Below are positions 43,368 to 55,492 of a stretch of DNA of 64,000 bases, piece by piece. The position numbers and the translations under genes were made by a program. Source of the stretch: Linnemannia schmuckeri (taxonomy: Eukaryota > Mortierellomycota > Mortierellomycetes > Mortierellales > Mortierellaceae). Under the pieces are notes generated by a model. The model was not told the DNA's origin and ran no database searches. It worked only from the letters and a program-made list of their open reading frames with translations. The first letter of the stretch is position 1, and the number at the start of each line of letters is the position of its first letter. The DNA is taken from positions 434,001-498,000 of the forward strand of contig JANATG010000021.1 in assembly GCA_029449235.1 (NCBI GenBank), given 5' to 3'.

Positions 43368-45349
43368 CGTTAAAATATCCATTGAGCACAAAATACAACT
43401 ATCCTTCGGCATGGGGAGGGGGAGGAACAAAAGTTAGATCCGAAGTCTACCAACAAATTAGGGAGACGCTTTTCCCTTTGAGGCATCTTGGCCAGGGATG
43501 AGAGACCTCAAAGGCACGCAAACCAAGAGAGTGGTGTTACATGTGATTTATGCATAAATCAAGAGTAGACAGCAAAAACGAAGGGGGAATGAAACTATCG
43601 AGACGATAAGGGAGAGAGCGGGCAGCATTCGATAGGCTGGGTGTGCCGTAAGATCAAGGGTAAGCTGAGAAGAGAAAGGTGACACAAGCAAATGTAAACT
43701 ATTAAGAAGTGGGAGATGGGAAAATTCAAGGAGGACATTTTAAGAATAAGTGATGGAAGACTGGGCAGTAACAGCTTAGGGGCATGAAGAGAAAAGGGAA
43801 TACACGAAAAAGAGGGATAGGGCACTAATGGCGAAATGGGACGAACTTGGCAGGCTCAAAGACGGGACCACACCAGAGACTCAGGAGGATAAAGGTGGGA
43901 CTAACGCTAGGAATTTTAAGGGATCGACAGGAAGCCGAAAATAAGCAGACAACATCCGGGGGCTTCGAGGAGGCTTATGAAATAGGCTTAGTAGTATGTT
44001 ATTGTTGAGTAATGGGTTCTTATGGAAATGAACAAACCAAAGAGATAACGGGCATGGAGAGAAAGCAGGTGAAGGTGTTACTCTTCCGAGGATTGAGAAC
44101 GGTACAACTCGCAGACCGATATTGAGAACGGTACAACTCTTAGACTGAAAAGGATCAAGCACCGCACGGTGCCAAGAGGGATCAAGGGTGGGACAACACC
44201 ATGGTCACAATATATAGGTACAAACAGGGACATCGTCACGCAACAAAAATAGTAGTAGGACAACCGCCAGTCTATTCAGGGTTAGAGCAGAGGGGGGCGA
44301 GGAACACGTTATGCCTTAAGCTTAGGCTGACAATTGCCATAGTGCAGAAGCGGAGGAAGTGTTCAACAAGGGAGAAAAGCAAGGCAAAACACCAATCGCA
44401 TTGAGTACCTGAGCCGAGATTGAGAAAGCCAAGGAGATGGTAGGTTAAGGATAACATTTTCATGAATAGGAATGATGGAGTACAAAGAAAGAGAGGGTTG
44501 CCGAATAGCTCAGGGATGACTAGAAACGGAGGGACGAAACATGAGCTTCAAGGAATGATAAAAAGATAATACCGGAGACGTAACAAGATCAAAAACGTGA
44601 TAACGCCTTGGATGTAAGCGGGTTAGGGAGTGCATCTCGTCGAGGATATACAGGGATCAAGGACAGGACAACACCAAGAATGTAGAACGAGAAGAAAGGT
44701 ACGAACCAAGGCAGGAGACAAAGTCATTCATAGTTGAAGAAAAAGGAAAAGGGAATCCGCCATCCTCAATCCACAACACCGACAGGCCGCACCGGAAGAA
44801 AATATTGCATACACGTGGGGGTGTCGCATGGTAAACAAAAAATGACAAACCAGGCGGAGACACCAATTTTCCCCTGACTTTCTGAGCCAGCGCGGGGAAC
44901 ATCAAGGAGAGAGATCAGGTCAAAGAACATGTGTCTCATTGTAATAGACCAAGGAGCACACAAGAAAAAAAACCAGGATGCCGAAAAAATCAAGAACACC
45001 AAGAGAAAAGGGGACGGAAACGTGAAGGGATCAATCGCAAAACACTAGAAAGGGGTCTTTGAGGCTGGGTGCTGTATCCTAATCCTTAGTGCCATACTTC
45101 GTAGTGGCGACTGTACAGCTCCTGGTGGCACAAGTAAGCGCACTTCCATTTCAGGGATAGGGTGAGGATGTAGGCATAACTTTATTCTTCTGTAGTGCAG
45201 ATTTCTATTTGTTGCTGGCTACTCTTTTTCATTTGTTGCTGTTGGTAGCACAACGGTAGGGCAAATATGGGGCTATTTCATTTTTTTTCTTTTTATTATA
45301 AATGTGTTCCTGTTGCAGGGGGTTATATTTGATGAGAAAGTGAGGTACT

Positions 45350-45385
<36 letters not shown>

Positions 45386-46190
45386 GACTTGAGCTAGTTT
45401 AGGATAGATTGCCCTTTGTTACTTCTATTGGCACTATGGTTATTTCCACTATTACCAGGCATGCCTAGGCTTGTTGATTTTTTGATGATAATGAAGATAG
45501 ATCAATTTGATCTGATATGGGATTTGAATTCGTTTCAGAGATAATTTTTGTTCTTTATGTTAAAACAAGATTTTCATACTGAGCAATCTGGATGTGCTTT
45601 GATGCTGAAGGCGTTTCCCTTCTCATTTTTCGATTTCCAACCCCACTCGATCATCCTCTACCCACCATTGGTCTCTTTGTAAAGATTGAGCGTAGTGGTC
45701 TTTGCACATTGGATGTTTTGTTTTGGCCTACAGGAGTCATTAATTGTATAGATGATATTGCTTAGAAAAGACTACAATGATATATTTCACAGTGCAATTA
45801 CGACAACTCTTACCAGATTATAATTATTCGTGCCTCTTCATCTTCTGGAGCGTAAGCATATGCATATTCTCTAAAATAGTCGTCATCCAATCCCAGGTTG
45901 CAGTAACAAACAAAAGCAAAGAGATGTGAATATATATAATACCAAAAAGAACATACTGACGTTTGCTTACGAGAAGATCGTCCCAAAGTCGATCGCGACT
46001 ACAGTTTGGAAAGTCTTCAGGCTCGAAATCGTCAGGGTGAAAGCGATCTGAGTCATTGTGGTTAAGGAGAATTAAACTGTGACCATTCTTCATCATCCAC
46101 AACTGCAAAAAAAGTAAACATTGTCTAAACGTTATGGTATGTGCGCTTTGTATTACAAAAAAGAAAAAGGCGTCACCAAAAAAGACATGT
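43368..46190. other. 2.8-kb gene-poor, purine-rich spacer
   Basis: The plus strand from 43560 to 45030 is strongly purine-rich, with recurring GATCAAGG-type words (43653, 44154, 44180, 44656, 45019). A 31-T run lies at 45354-45384. Minus-strand exon-like pieces at about 45830-46100 lie just beyond the Rab escort stop. No gene was supported. Confidence 0.45.
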
Positions 46191-49030
46191 CTAGAATCCA
46201 GAGTTATCTTCAGGCTCGGGGGTGGGTGGCAAAAACTCTTCACCAGGACAGAGCTTCTCAAAGATTGCCCTAGCCTCCTCTGTCGCAGCCTCAAAGTCCA
46301 GACTATGGTTTATAGGCCGGACAACTGTCAAGTTATCAGGCAAAGGCTTCAGATCCTCAGATCCAATAGGGTAAGGGACACGAGGCCATGACGCTGTGCG
46401 CTTATAAAACATCGTGAACAACGCATTGGGTGCAATGATGTTGTCCATCGACAGCGAGGCTGCAGATTTGGATTTTTGGAAGGCGGTTCTTGAGAGGGGT
46501 TTTGTTGGTGCTGCTGTCGAAGATCCAGTGGATGAGGGTGCTCCTGGGGCTGGTGTCGAGGGGCGAGAGGGGACAGGGGTGTTGTTCTCGCTTTCTTCAA
46601 ACAACTTCTTCTCGGCCTGAAGAATCTCCTGACGCACTTGTTCCATATCCAGTTCCTGGTCCAGACTCATGCGAGGCTGATCCTCCGCAGCAAGAGCGTC
46701 TCCAAGATGCTGAGCAGGCTTGGACTCTTCGGCTGATTCAGGTGCTGCGGGGGTAGTAGCAGTAACCTGCTTGGGAGCTGGCGCTTTCAGTGAGAGAGGA
46801 TCGCCAGGGATATGAACCAGTTTCCGGATGGCCGCCGTCAAATCCTCCTTTGCGTCCGTCTTCAAGTTCGCCGACTCTGCCCACACATACAAAATATCTT
46901 CATGAAAAATATAAAGTGAAAAAAAGTCAGTTTCTGCTTCACAAACATTGAGCTGCAAAGGAATGGCTACGCAGTAAAATCAAAGTAATGAAATATGAAC
47001 TCTTACATCGGTCGTTGGGACAGGACATAGTGCCGCCGCACATTTGAAGAACAGAGACGGTGTGTTTGTTTTTCCGTATGGAGGTCTCCCCTGGGTTGAG
47101 GACCAGCGAGCCCATAGGGAAAAGGGTCTTGCATAGCGCCGTCTCGCCGAATGCCGACCTATCCGTGACAATGATGCAGTGCGACACATAGTTCCTATTC
47201 AAGCTATTTATGTTCCATGTATAAGTCAATATCAGTCAGTCATCAGTGATAATCTCGCATTTTTGATCTCTCAAAAGCACACAAAGAAGGATAATGGAAC
47301 TTACGTTCTGGCCTCAATATATTCGTCCATCTCCTTGGAAAGGTATTCACGCGAACAAATGATTTGGTTCGCCTTCAGGGTTTGGCCAGTATGATCGACC
47401 ACTGACTGCCACTTGTTCGCCTCCTTGTCCACGTTGTGCTTGTCCAGCCCGTGCTGCAACATGTAAATGCCTCCATACACCGCTGATACTCTAAAGTGAT
47501 ATCGCAACATGAATATTGCGACTTGTTAGTTTTACTGTGAACTGCGGGGGGGGGATAAAGTGCAACTGAATAATGCAGTTAATACGTCCATATTTGTACC
47601 TGCAGAAAGCCTGGGCGAGTTCACTTCCAACGCCATAGAGGGGGCAGAGATAGGCAGAGTTGCCGTAGCGGCCCAACGACTGGAGGTAGACCTTAACAGA
47701 CTTGAGGCCTTCCGTCGTTGTAGCTATCACCAATAAACACCGCGTGCGGACGAAAGTCAATAACACAATTAATGACGATCTACCGTGACATGCTGACTCT
47801 CCTCTGTTGCTTACCATAGTCGTTTCCGTCGAATCCAATTGCGTAGACAACAGCCGTGAGAACCTTATCCGTTAATCCATACGCGCTTTGAACAAATTGC
47901 GTGAACGGAGCGTGCTTGTAATCTATTAGAAAAAAGCGAACGGGGAGTCAGGACATACTTATGTACACTCATCATTTTCTCTTTGCGAAAAAAAAAACGA
48001 AATAAAACGAACCTTCCCAGACCTCCGTTTGGTTCTCATAGTCGACAGCAAACTGCAAAAACTTCATCAAGAGTCGCTTTTCCTTGAGAGAGAGGGCCTT
48101 GGAGACAAAGACATCCTCCTTCGAGGTGGGCATCATCTCAACCTTGTCAGTCAGAGCCTCATAGACAGCAGTGCGCTCCAGCAGCTTGAATTCAAGGTAT
48201 TTTCCGATGCCCGACGAGATCAGGAGGTTTGTTAATGGGCCTCGAGAGTAGAGCAACTTTGGCGACAGATCAAAGTTGTACTTGCGCGTGTTCTTCAAGA
48301 ACTCCTCGAGCAATTGAATCTGAGAAAACGAGACGGACTCGAGCTGAGTTGCGGTGGCACCGAGCTCAGGTGTTGAAGCCCAGGAGGCCAGGGAGGAAAT
48401 GGCTTCTTTTGATTCCTTGGACGGGCTGTTGGTCGTAGCATATGCGGCGGTGATGTGGTCTTCGACGGCTTTAATCCTGTCCTCGACCGAGGCATCCTTG
48501 TGAGTCTGCAGGACGGTGGTGAGGTCGATGACAGTATCGGCAGTTCCAGTCTCGATTCGATGGAAGTGAAACTCAAGGTTGTTGTACGATCTTGCCACCA
48601 GTCTCTGAAACTCGATCTTATCCGCGCTTGCTATTGTCAATTATGTTACGTACATATCAAGCGCGTTAGTATCATTGCGACCTCCTGTTCTGGCCTCATT
48701 TTTTTTCTTATTTCCTATTCCTCGTCCCCTTTCTCCGGGGCTTCTCATAGACGCTATTTCCACCTAGACAACAACAAAGAAAGCAGAAACCAAAAAAAAA
48801 AAATTACCGTCACGACTTGGAGAAGAAGTGGATGCGATCTTGGTAGCCCATTTCAAGAGATCGCGCACGCCAAAGGCACCTGATGCTCCTCCATAGTAAT
48901 CGTTCTCGTCGAGATGGAGAACAGTCTTGCCGGCACGGGCGAGGGCAGCGGCAACGATGGTCTGGGTGAATCCTGTGCCGAGGAGGATGGCGTCAAAGAC
49001 GGTTGCGTCGAGCGAGTCGGTGTCAGCCAT
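46191..49030 (-). CDS. MRS6: Rab escort protein (REP; GDI superfamily)
   Basis: Predicted 720-residue Rab escort protein in seven exons: 49030-48808, 48630-48013, 47922-47815, 47723-47600, 47490-47305, 47203-47007, 46897-46191. REP binds new Rab GTPases and presents them to geranylgeranyl transferase II in the cytosol. The N-terminus has the dinucleotide-fold signature LLGTGFTQTIVAAALARAGK then LHLDENDYYGG, shared by REP and GDI. Further marks are NLLISSGIGKYLEFKLL, LTDKVLTAVVYAIGF, LGRYGNSAYLCPLYGVGSEL, VSAVYGGIYML and MCGGTMSCPNDRYILYVWAE. An insert (about 96-150) and a long Pro/Ala/Ser linker in the last exon are REP-like and absent from GDI, hence REP rather than GDI. The protein closes with PPTPEPEDNSGF. 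Confidence 0.88.
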
Positions 49031-49996
49031 GAAGGAGTATGAGTAGCGAGCGGAAGGGGACAGGGTGGGCGGTTGTGTTGTAGTCTGGGGGAGGAGAGAG
49101 GTTGGGTTGGAGGTGAAGAGGTGGGAAGAAGAGAACAAGAGGGAAAGAGAAAGGGAAAGGAAAAAAAAAAGAGTGCAGGGGAAAGTGTGGCGAAAGAAAG
49201 CAGGAAGCGCAGAAAAGAACGAAGGGTAAAAAAGAGGCGACAGGGTCACACACCCACATCATCATTCCTTCTTCTGCAACTTGTCCCGCTCGCGTTGGTC
49301 GTTTTTTCTTGCCTCGGCTTCCCTTTCTTTCCCTCTGCGTTCTTCCCGCAACCCTTCACAGCCCCCACGTGCATTGTTCCCAGGAGGGGGAAGAAGAAGC
49401 AGGAACGAGCGAAGGAAGGAAAAGAAAGGGACAGAGGAGGAAGGAGTATCTGTCACCTCGCAGAACCCATTGGCATACATATCGTCATCCATCCCGACCT
49501 AACAACCCTGACCAACCATGCTAACTCCACACCAGCTATGTCATGCACGTCTCCGGGACAAGTGACCCATGCAAGTATGACCACTTAAAGAAACTCAATT
49601 GGCAGCTACAAAGCAAAAAAGCGGCTTCTTCTCAGTCATACTCTCGCACGCTCACAAACAAGGAGACTTCTTTTCAGGGTCCTCAGTTTCTTCCTTTGCT
49701 AGATCTTGATCTGAGCGCGCTGTTTTACTTCTCAGGTTCTCCAAATGCATTTTCCATGCTGGGAAACATATCGAACAGCAAACATCAGTAATTAAACACT
49801 CTGTCAAGTTTGTTTTTTTGAATTGGTTTTTAATGGGGTTGGGTTGAGTTCGGTGTTTAAAAAGTCGTTAGGTATTCCCGTTCGTGCTCTCCTGCTGATG
49901 AGGGACGTCAAGAAAACAGTGTCCTCGAACTAAGGGGCGAATCGAAAGGACAGAAAGGGAGGGAACCGCGCTTAGAGCTGCCTTGTCGTAACGAGT
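49031..49996. other. spacer between Rab escort and eL41 genes
   Basis: Holds the Rab escort promoter (CT-rich on the gene strand, 49080-49200) and the eL41 3' region. Plus-strand frames have no motifs. Confidence 0.45.
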
Positions 49997-50074
49997 TTAC
50001 TTGGAGCGAGCTCTCATTTTTCTTCTTTTGCGCTTGAGGCGGCGAACGCGCTTCTTCTTCCACTTGTCTCTCAT
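49997..50074 (-). CDS. RPL41: 60S ribosomal protein eL41
   Basis: A 25-codon gene, among the smallest in eukaryotes. Read on the minus strand from the ATG at 50074, it encodes a highly Lys/Arg-rich helix (starts MRDKWKKKRVRRLKR, ends MRARSK) and stops at 49997. The match to the near-invariant eL41 sequence is unmistakable; the third residue is Asp, where Ala or other residues occur elsewhere. The protein sits at the interface of the two ribosomal subunits. The ATG directly follows CCTAATAG, a good splice acceptor, so a 5'-leader intron is likely. Confidence 0.93.
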   Translation of the reverse strand: MRDKWKKKRVRRLKRKRRKMRARSK

Positions 50075-50281
50075 CTATTAGGTTGCAACAGAGGATAGAA
50101 GGCATGAGTTAGGGAGTACAGTGTCGAGTAAAGTGGAGAGTTGTTGAGTGGTGATAAAGCCAAAGTATTCAATCTGTTGATGTTGAGAGTATTGTTGGTG
50201 GTTGTTGAAAAGGAAAGACAGGCTATTCCTGTGCAAGTGTCCAAGGAAATCGAATCGGCAGAAGTCCCGTCTGTTCCACGA

Positions 50282-50464
50282 CTATGATAAGGCATAGTCT
50301 TGAAGGCACATCGATCGAACAGCAAGTAGTCCGATATGCATCCATCGGTCGATTTGCATCGGGGGAGTGTATCCATAGATCAAGAGGAACGAGCAGATGA
50401 TAGCGAATACGGATGCGTAGACCATTTCTCTTGAGGAATGTGTGTCGATGTCGGTGTCCGGCAT
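50282..50464 (-). CDS. possible small membrane protein
   Basis: 60-residue frame from the ATG at 50464 with one good span (VYASVFAIICSFLLIYGY) after an acidic/Thr-rich start, and a second weaker hydrophobic stretch (MHIGLLAV). Not recognised. It lies just upstream of eL41 on the same strand and might instead be part of that gene's leader or promoter. Support is limited to composition. Confidence 0.3.
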   Translation of the reverse strand: MPDTDIDTHSSREMVYASVFAIICSFLLIYGYTPPMQIDRWMHIGLLAVRSMCLQDYALS

Positions 50465-51216
50465 GGTTGGTGTTGGCTGTGTGTCCTTGTGCTTTGCTTG
50501 TATGTGGTGATATGGATCATGGTTGTGTACCTTGAAATTGAATAGGGAAGGAGTATGGGACAAACAACACAGAGTCGAAACATTTTAATCAAAATCATTC
50601 TGTGGCTTAGCCCTCTAACCTCTCTTTCTTGAAATGAGTTGTGCATTGTTTCGAAATACAGGAGGAGACAGGGCCATTGGTTGGTTAATAATGATAGTCC
50701 ACTCTGATTACTGTGTCGTGCAACAGGATCAGGGACACACAACGGCGATTTCTTTTTCAGGCACCATTACAACGTTCTTCGCACTCTACGGTTTTTCTTT
50801 ATATCTCGTCTTCGCCCTCTCTTTGAAATCCATGTCTCAATCCATCTACCATCCTCCTTTGCCTTTTCTCTGCCACCAACTCGTTCATGGCTCTCCTTTT
50901 GCTTTACTCCACGTTTTTATCTCCTTTGTTGTTCACCTAAAATGCACGCAAAACAAATAAAAAAACAAGGTCCGCCCTGCATGCTTGATTTTCGACGGCT
51001 CCCCCTCCTTAGTACGTTTGCTCCGCACGCTTTCAACTCCCTTTCCTGCGCTCTATACTTGACTGTCTCTCCCTTCTTCGCCTCCTCGCTGTCCCTCCCT
51101 GGTCACCAACCACCTCACCACTCCCTTCCCAACACAATAATACAGCCTTCCAACCTTCTAACCCTCACACCAGTGCACACTACCTTCAAACATCCAAAAA
51201 CTTAATGTCGCTCTGA
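50465..51216. other. divergent spacer
   Basis: Upstream region shared by the eL41 side (-) and the membrane-protein gene (+). The last 180 bases are C/T- and C/A-rich, typical of a leader. No separate gene seen. Confidence 0.4.
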
Positions 51217-53276
51217 ATGGGCCGGCTCAACCTCCAATGCATCACCCTCGCCGGGTCTCGCTTCATCGGCATGGCCTACACAACCCCAACAGCCTCCTAT
51301 GAAAACCCCAGGAATTCTGACGACTTCACCCACGTCGTCCTCATCCAGTCCAACTTCAACCCTCGAAACCTCATATCCCTCTCCTGGTCACTCATCTCTG
51401 CATGGCCCAGAATTGCAAACGTCCAATCTGACATCTACTCTTCCCTCACCTGTCATGTCAACCCCGAGACGGGAGTCTTTACAATGATGTCAAATTTCAG
51501 TGGGAACAACTTCCCTTCTTATTATGATGCCCCACAAAGGTCGCTCTATCAGTCGGTACCGCTACGACGACCTGGAGGATTCCAGTATACACCCTCCCTG
51601 GGTGGTGTTGGACCTGGCAAGTGGGCGGATTTTGTAGTTAACACCCAGGATTATGAATGGGGGAACGTCTCGGCGACGTTTGATGTGTTCAGTTGGCCGG
51701 GGACCTCGGATTTGTATCAAGCACGTATCGGAAATGCTGCCGTTGGTACTATCCATTTTGCCCAGCTCACTACTACCGCAGAGACAATAGCAGGAGGGCC
51801 TGCAATATTCATCAACGTGGCAAATTACACCTTGGTAGGAACAAGCACGTAACGTTGCACAGCGAGCTGAAATTTTGCCAAGACAAAACAATGTTGGCTA
51901 GCAATATTTATACCGATAATTTAACAGGCCTTTTTTCATGTCGCTTCATATAGAATCCGGACGTGCATGGATATCCAATGAAGGTGGCGTTTGCAAACAA
52001 CTCGATCTACCAACTCGGCAGGCTAATAACAGATAAGAGGACGGGAGAGTTTGGCTATTTCCTCACACGGATCCCTCTCGATCCGACAAAAACTGGCGCA
52101 GCAACATTCCAACTCCCAGCAAACCTTGTCGCGTATGATGCCTCAGCCATCAAGAGCTGTCAGATGGAAACGACAAAGATCTGGTACTCGTCGCCACTGG
52201 CAACGCTTTTCGTGTTCTGTCCTGTAAGTACTGAAAACCTTTGCCATATTATCAGATAAATAAGTATTGAGAAGCATTGTTCTTACTCCTTAATTCTTTC
52301 TTTCTCTCATTTTGTTTTTTAGATACCCGTAGTCTTCGACCGATCCATCAACGACGTACGCAAATTACTTTTAGTATCCCAGTTTAGGAACGGCGACAAG
52401 GCGCTCAGCACACCCTCCAACACCAGCGCTTCCGATAACCAACTGCTCATCCAACCTATCGACAGAAGCGACTCAGGCGACGTGTGGGCCTATCTAGGCA
52501 GCTACTTTGGAACCCAATACGGCGTCCTAATCGATCCTGCATCCAACAATGTCACAGGTCTTGACCATCAATTTTCCTATCTCACCATCCCTGACCTCTA
52601 TGGACATGGTCAAGGCGACGTCCCACGAAATATAAGTATCGTAGAAGAACACCTCTCACTCATCATCGCAGGAGCCGTGGTGGGCTTTCTTTTGATCCTG
52701 GCCGCGATCTGCTATATCCCCTTCCGGCGGCGGTGGCGTCGGACCTGGCGCGGGAAATGGATGGCTTTCAAGGCACAGACTTGGCCACGGTGGATACGAA
52801 AAGTACGGCTGAAGCTCATCGACCTTTTGAAGGAAAAAGAAGGTGTCGGCAAAGGCGATCAAGATGCCGAAGACAAGGCGCTGCAAGGGAAGAGGGATGT
52901 CTCCAAGGACAGCGAGGACGGGTTCAACAGCAACAAGCTTGAAGAGCACTCGATGAACAGTCTTGATGGTCTGGAAGGCTGTGACAAGATCTTGGTCACG
53001 GATGATATGGACCTGAGTAGACTCGGGAGCCCGCTGGTGATGATGGATGTTGCAACAGGGTACATGAACGGCGTTCGATTGGAAGCACACCCTCGCCCTG
53101 GTGTTGTTACGACCTTGGCCATAAGCGGTAGCAGTAGCAACGGTGGCTCATCGTCTTCATTGGGAGATGGTGATTCTCTACCACCAGGATACCCTACTCT
53201 TGCGACACCGTCAGCTCCTCCAATATCCGCCTCCTCTAAGGAGACTGTTAGCATTCCACTACCGCCGCCATCATAG
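51217..53276 (+). CDS. type I single-span membrane protein, unknown function
   Basis: Predicted 613 residues in three exons: 51217-51834, 51954-52223, 52323-53276, all in phase 0. The N-terminal ~430 residues look extracellular: CITLAGSRFIGMAYTT, HVVLIQSN, repeated beta-rich stretches and several N-glycosylation sites (NFSG, NVSA, NYTL, NNSI, NTSA, NVTG, NISI), perhaps a beta-propeller. One span (IIAGAVVGFLLILAAICYIPF) is followed by RRRWRR and a cytosolic tail rich in Lys/Glu, then Ser/Gly/Pro. No signal peptide precedes the first exon; the real start may be in an unseen upstream exon. An in-frame TGA lies just before the ATG. I do not recognise the family. Confidence 0.75.
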
Positions 53277-55309
53277 TCCAAGTCCAAGCGTCTTCACAAA
53301 TCCCCGATGTCGTACTGCCATATTAATAGACATAAATAATACCAATTTTGCAGCTTGGTTCGCACCTCACACTTTTGACGACTTTTTGAACGAAGTAAAT
53401 GCGACTTTCACACAGGCCACACAACTCCCCTCTTCTCGAGTTTTCTTAGCAGCGTGTTGTCGCTGTTGAAATCTTTCCTTCCATTCCCCACTTTCTCCCA
53501 CAGGGTTCGTCACCAACAGTGCACTATGTACCAAGGCCCCTACATCACCCTCGCAAAGGCACGCAAACGATACCACTGCCTCTCGGCACCTCTTTCCGAA
53601 TCCTCCTGAGACAGACGTCCATCTATTCATTCATGCACTGTTGCCCATAAAAGAAAAACCAACGACACGGATAAATCTCTCTAGGAGAGGGAGAAATGTG
53701 AGTGAGAGAGTCATGCATAATACACTAGCACCCACTGCACTGGACTAGTGGATCTTTAATACCTCGTTCTTCCTATCACGGCATCAAAAAAAATAATGAA
53801 ATAGATAAATCCCGCCCACTCCCTCTTTGTTCTCGGACTAGAAAGGCAAATAGGCCAATCTGGGGATGAGTGTATGTGGCGGTAGGACAGACAAGTCTTC
53901 TCTTTTACGCTAAGGACCCCTGTCTCTACTTCCTTCCTTGGCTGTCTACCCTTCTTGACAGATCCTTTTCTGACAAGGAATTGGGTCCAGCCGACTCGAG
54001 TCAGCTCTTTTTTGGGACTTGGAAGGACTTGGAAACAGAGGATCAAGCATCCTATTTTACAAGCGACACTTGATTTTTTGTGCCCCTGCAGAGTGAATAG
54101 CACACAAAAGCTTGGCGAGGATGCAAAGTCGATTTACCCCCTTCCCTCTTTCACCTTTTACTTTGTCAGCTAGCACATAACGTACTCTCACTCATTCTCA
54201 CGCGGCACATATCCGGTTTCGGCTATGGTTCTCTTGACATTGTTCAGTTAGCGCCAATGGTTACCATCGTATCCCTCCTGTGCCTGTCGCTTTGAAACTT
54301 GTGCCGATTGGCCTCTCCTCTTCGTCTCCATTCACAAAGTGAGAAGAGATTAGCGCCGATTTTCTTGATCGTTACCCTTAGAAGGCATGTTGGTCCCATT
54401 TCTTTCTTCGCTCATTTATACCCCCCTTCATTCCTTTCATTCAATTGCCCGGAAGTTCATGAATAGCTCCGCATCAATCGATATACACCCTTCTGTCGAT
54501 GACGATATGCAACTTGACTTTGCCTTCTTCCTTTAAAGAAGGAAAGAACAAAGGCTTTATAAACAACAACGACGACAGAGCACTGTCAAATGGGCGCATT
54601 CATATCTTTACCTCAATGTTTTATTGTCCACCCTTCTCTCAAGGAATCTTTCCCCATGTCATGATGACATGACATGGGGAAAGACTCTCCTTGCCCTCCA
54701 AAGATGTCCGAGGGATATGTTCAATGTGCACGCGCACACAACTTAAAAACTAGCTGGTTGATTTATTGGCTGCTGGACATAAAATATGTCATCTCCTGCC
54801 TCTGGGGCAAAAAATAGGTCTGATTCCTCTATTAAAGTTGGGTTATGAGAGCATAAAAAAAAAAGGAATATGATGTCGTTGACGAACAGGGGAAGCAATG
54901 GCGCTACGAAAATGTTAGTATATGAGAAAAATGGGTATTAGCACGAAATTCTAATTTTCACACAACCCTGTGATATCTCTTTTCTCAAAAGTCCATTCCT
55001 CTTTCCTCTCTCCCCACGTCCTTTTTTGGAGCGGGAAGAAGGAAGAAATGGAGGATGGACAAGAAAAACTATTTTCTATTTGTTCATCCATCTTCCTGCT
55101 AGTTTAGCATCGTTTACTTTTTCCTTTTTGTCTCCACTTTGGGTTCTCTTTGGCTCTTTTTTTCTTGTAATCTCACATAACAAGATCTTTTTTCTCATAT
55201 ACCAGCCCGGGGATGGCCAGGAACCCCTGGCCTTCCTTTCTTTCAATATCACTATCAGTTACCCTTCCCCCCCTTCTCACATCCCCCTTTCCGATCTTTT
55301 CTCCCCTAC
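53277..55309. other. 2-kb spacer before the permease
   Basis: No gene supported. It contains a perfect 17-bp hairpin at 54647-54684 and AT-rich stretches. The length suggests an extended regulatory region for the permease. Confidence 0.45.
54647..54684. repeat. perfect inverted repeat, 17-bp arms, 4-base loop
   Basis: Arms read TCTTTCCCCATGTCATG and its exact complement around ATGA. In RNA or extruded DNA this would be a strong stem. Confidence 0.9.
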
Positions 55310-55318
55310 TATATAAAG
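55310..55318 (+). promoter_or_regulatory. TATA box of the amino-acid permease gene
   Basis: TATATAAAG about 183 bp upstream of the ATG at 55493, followed by a C/T-rich leader. Confidence 0.6.
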
Positions 55319-55492
55319 GTGACTTTGCCATCATCCATCTCCTAGTTTTCACTTTTTTGCACTCCTCCTTTAACGCCTCTCTACAACCCCTGTTTTCTTC
55401 TTTCTCCCTCTCCTTTCTCCCCTTCCAACACCGCCCTCTTATAACCATCTGAAGCAAAGCTCCACTTCTCTTACACTTTACACAAACACATC

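Noticed and set aside
46191..49030. GDP-dissociation inhibitor instead of Rab escort protein
   Set aside because: The 720-residue length, the insert at about 96-150 and the long C-terminal linker are Rab-escort features; GDI is about 450 residues without them.
49073..49588. Plus-strand Lys/Arg/Glu-rich frame
   Set aside because: Opposite-strand shadow of the Rab escort leader's pyrimidine tract.
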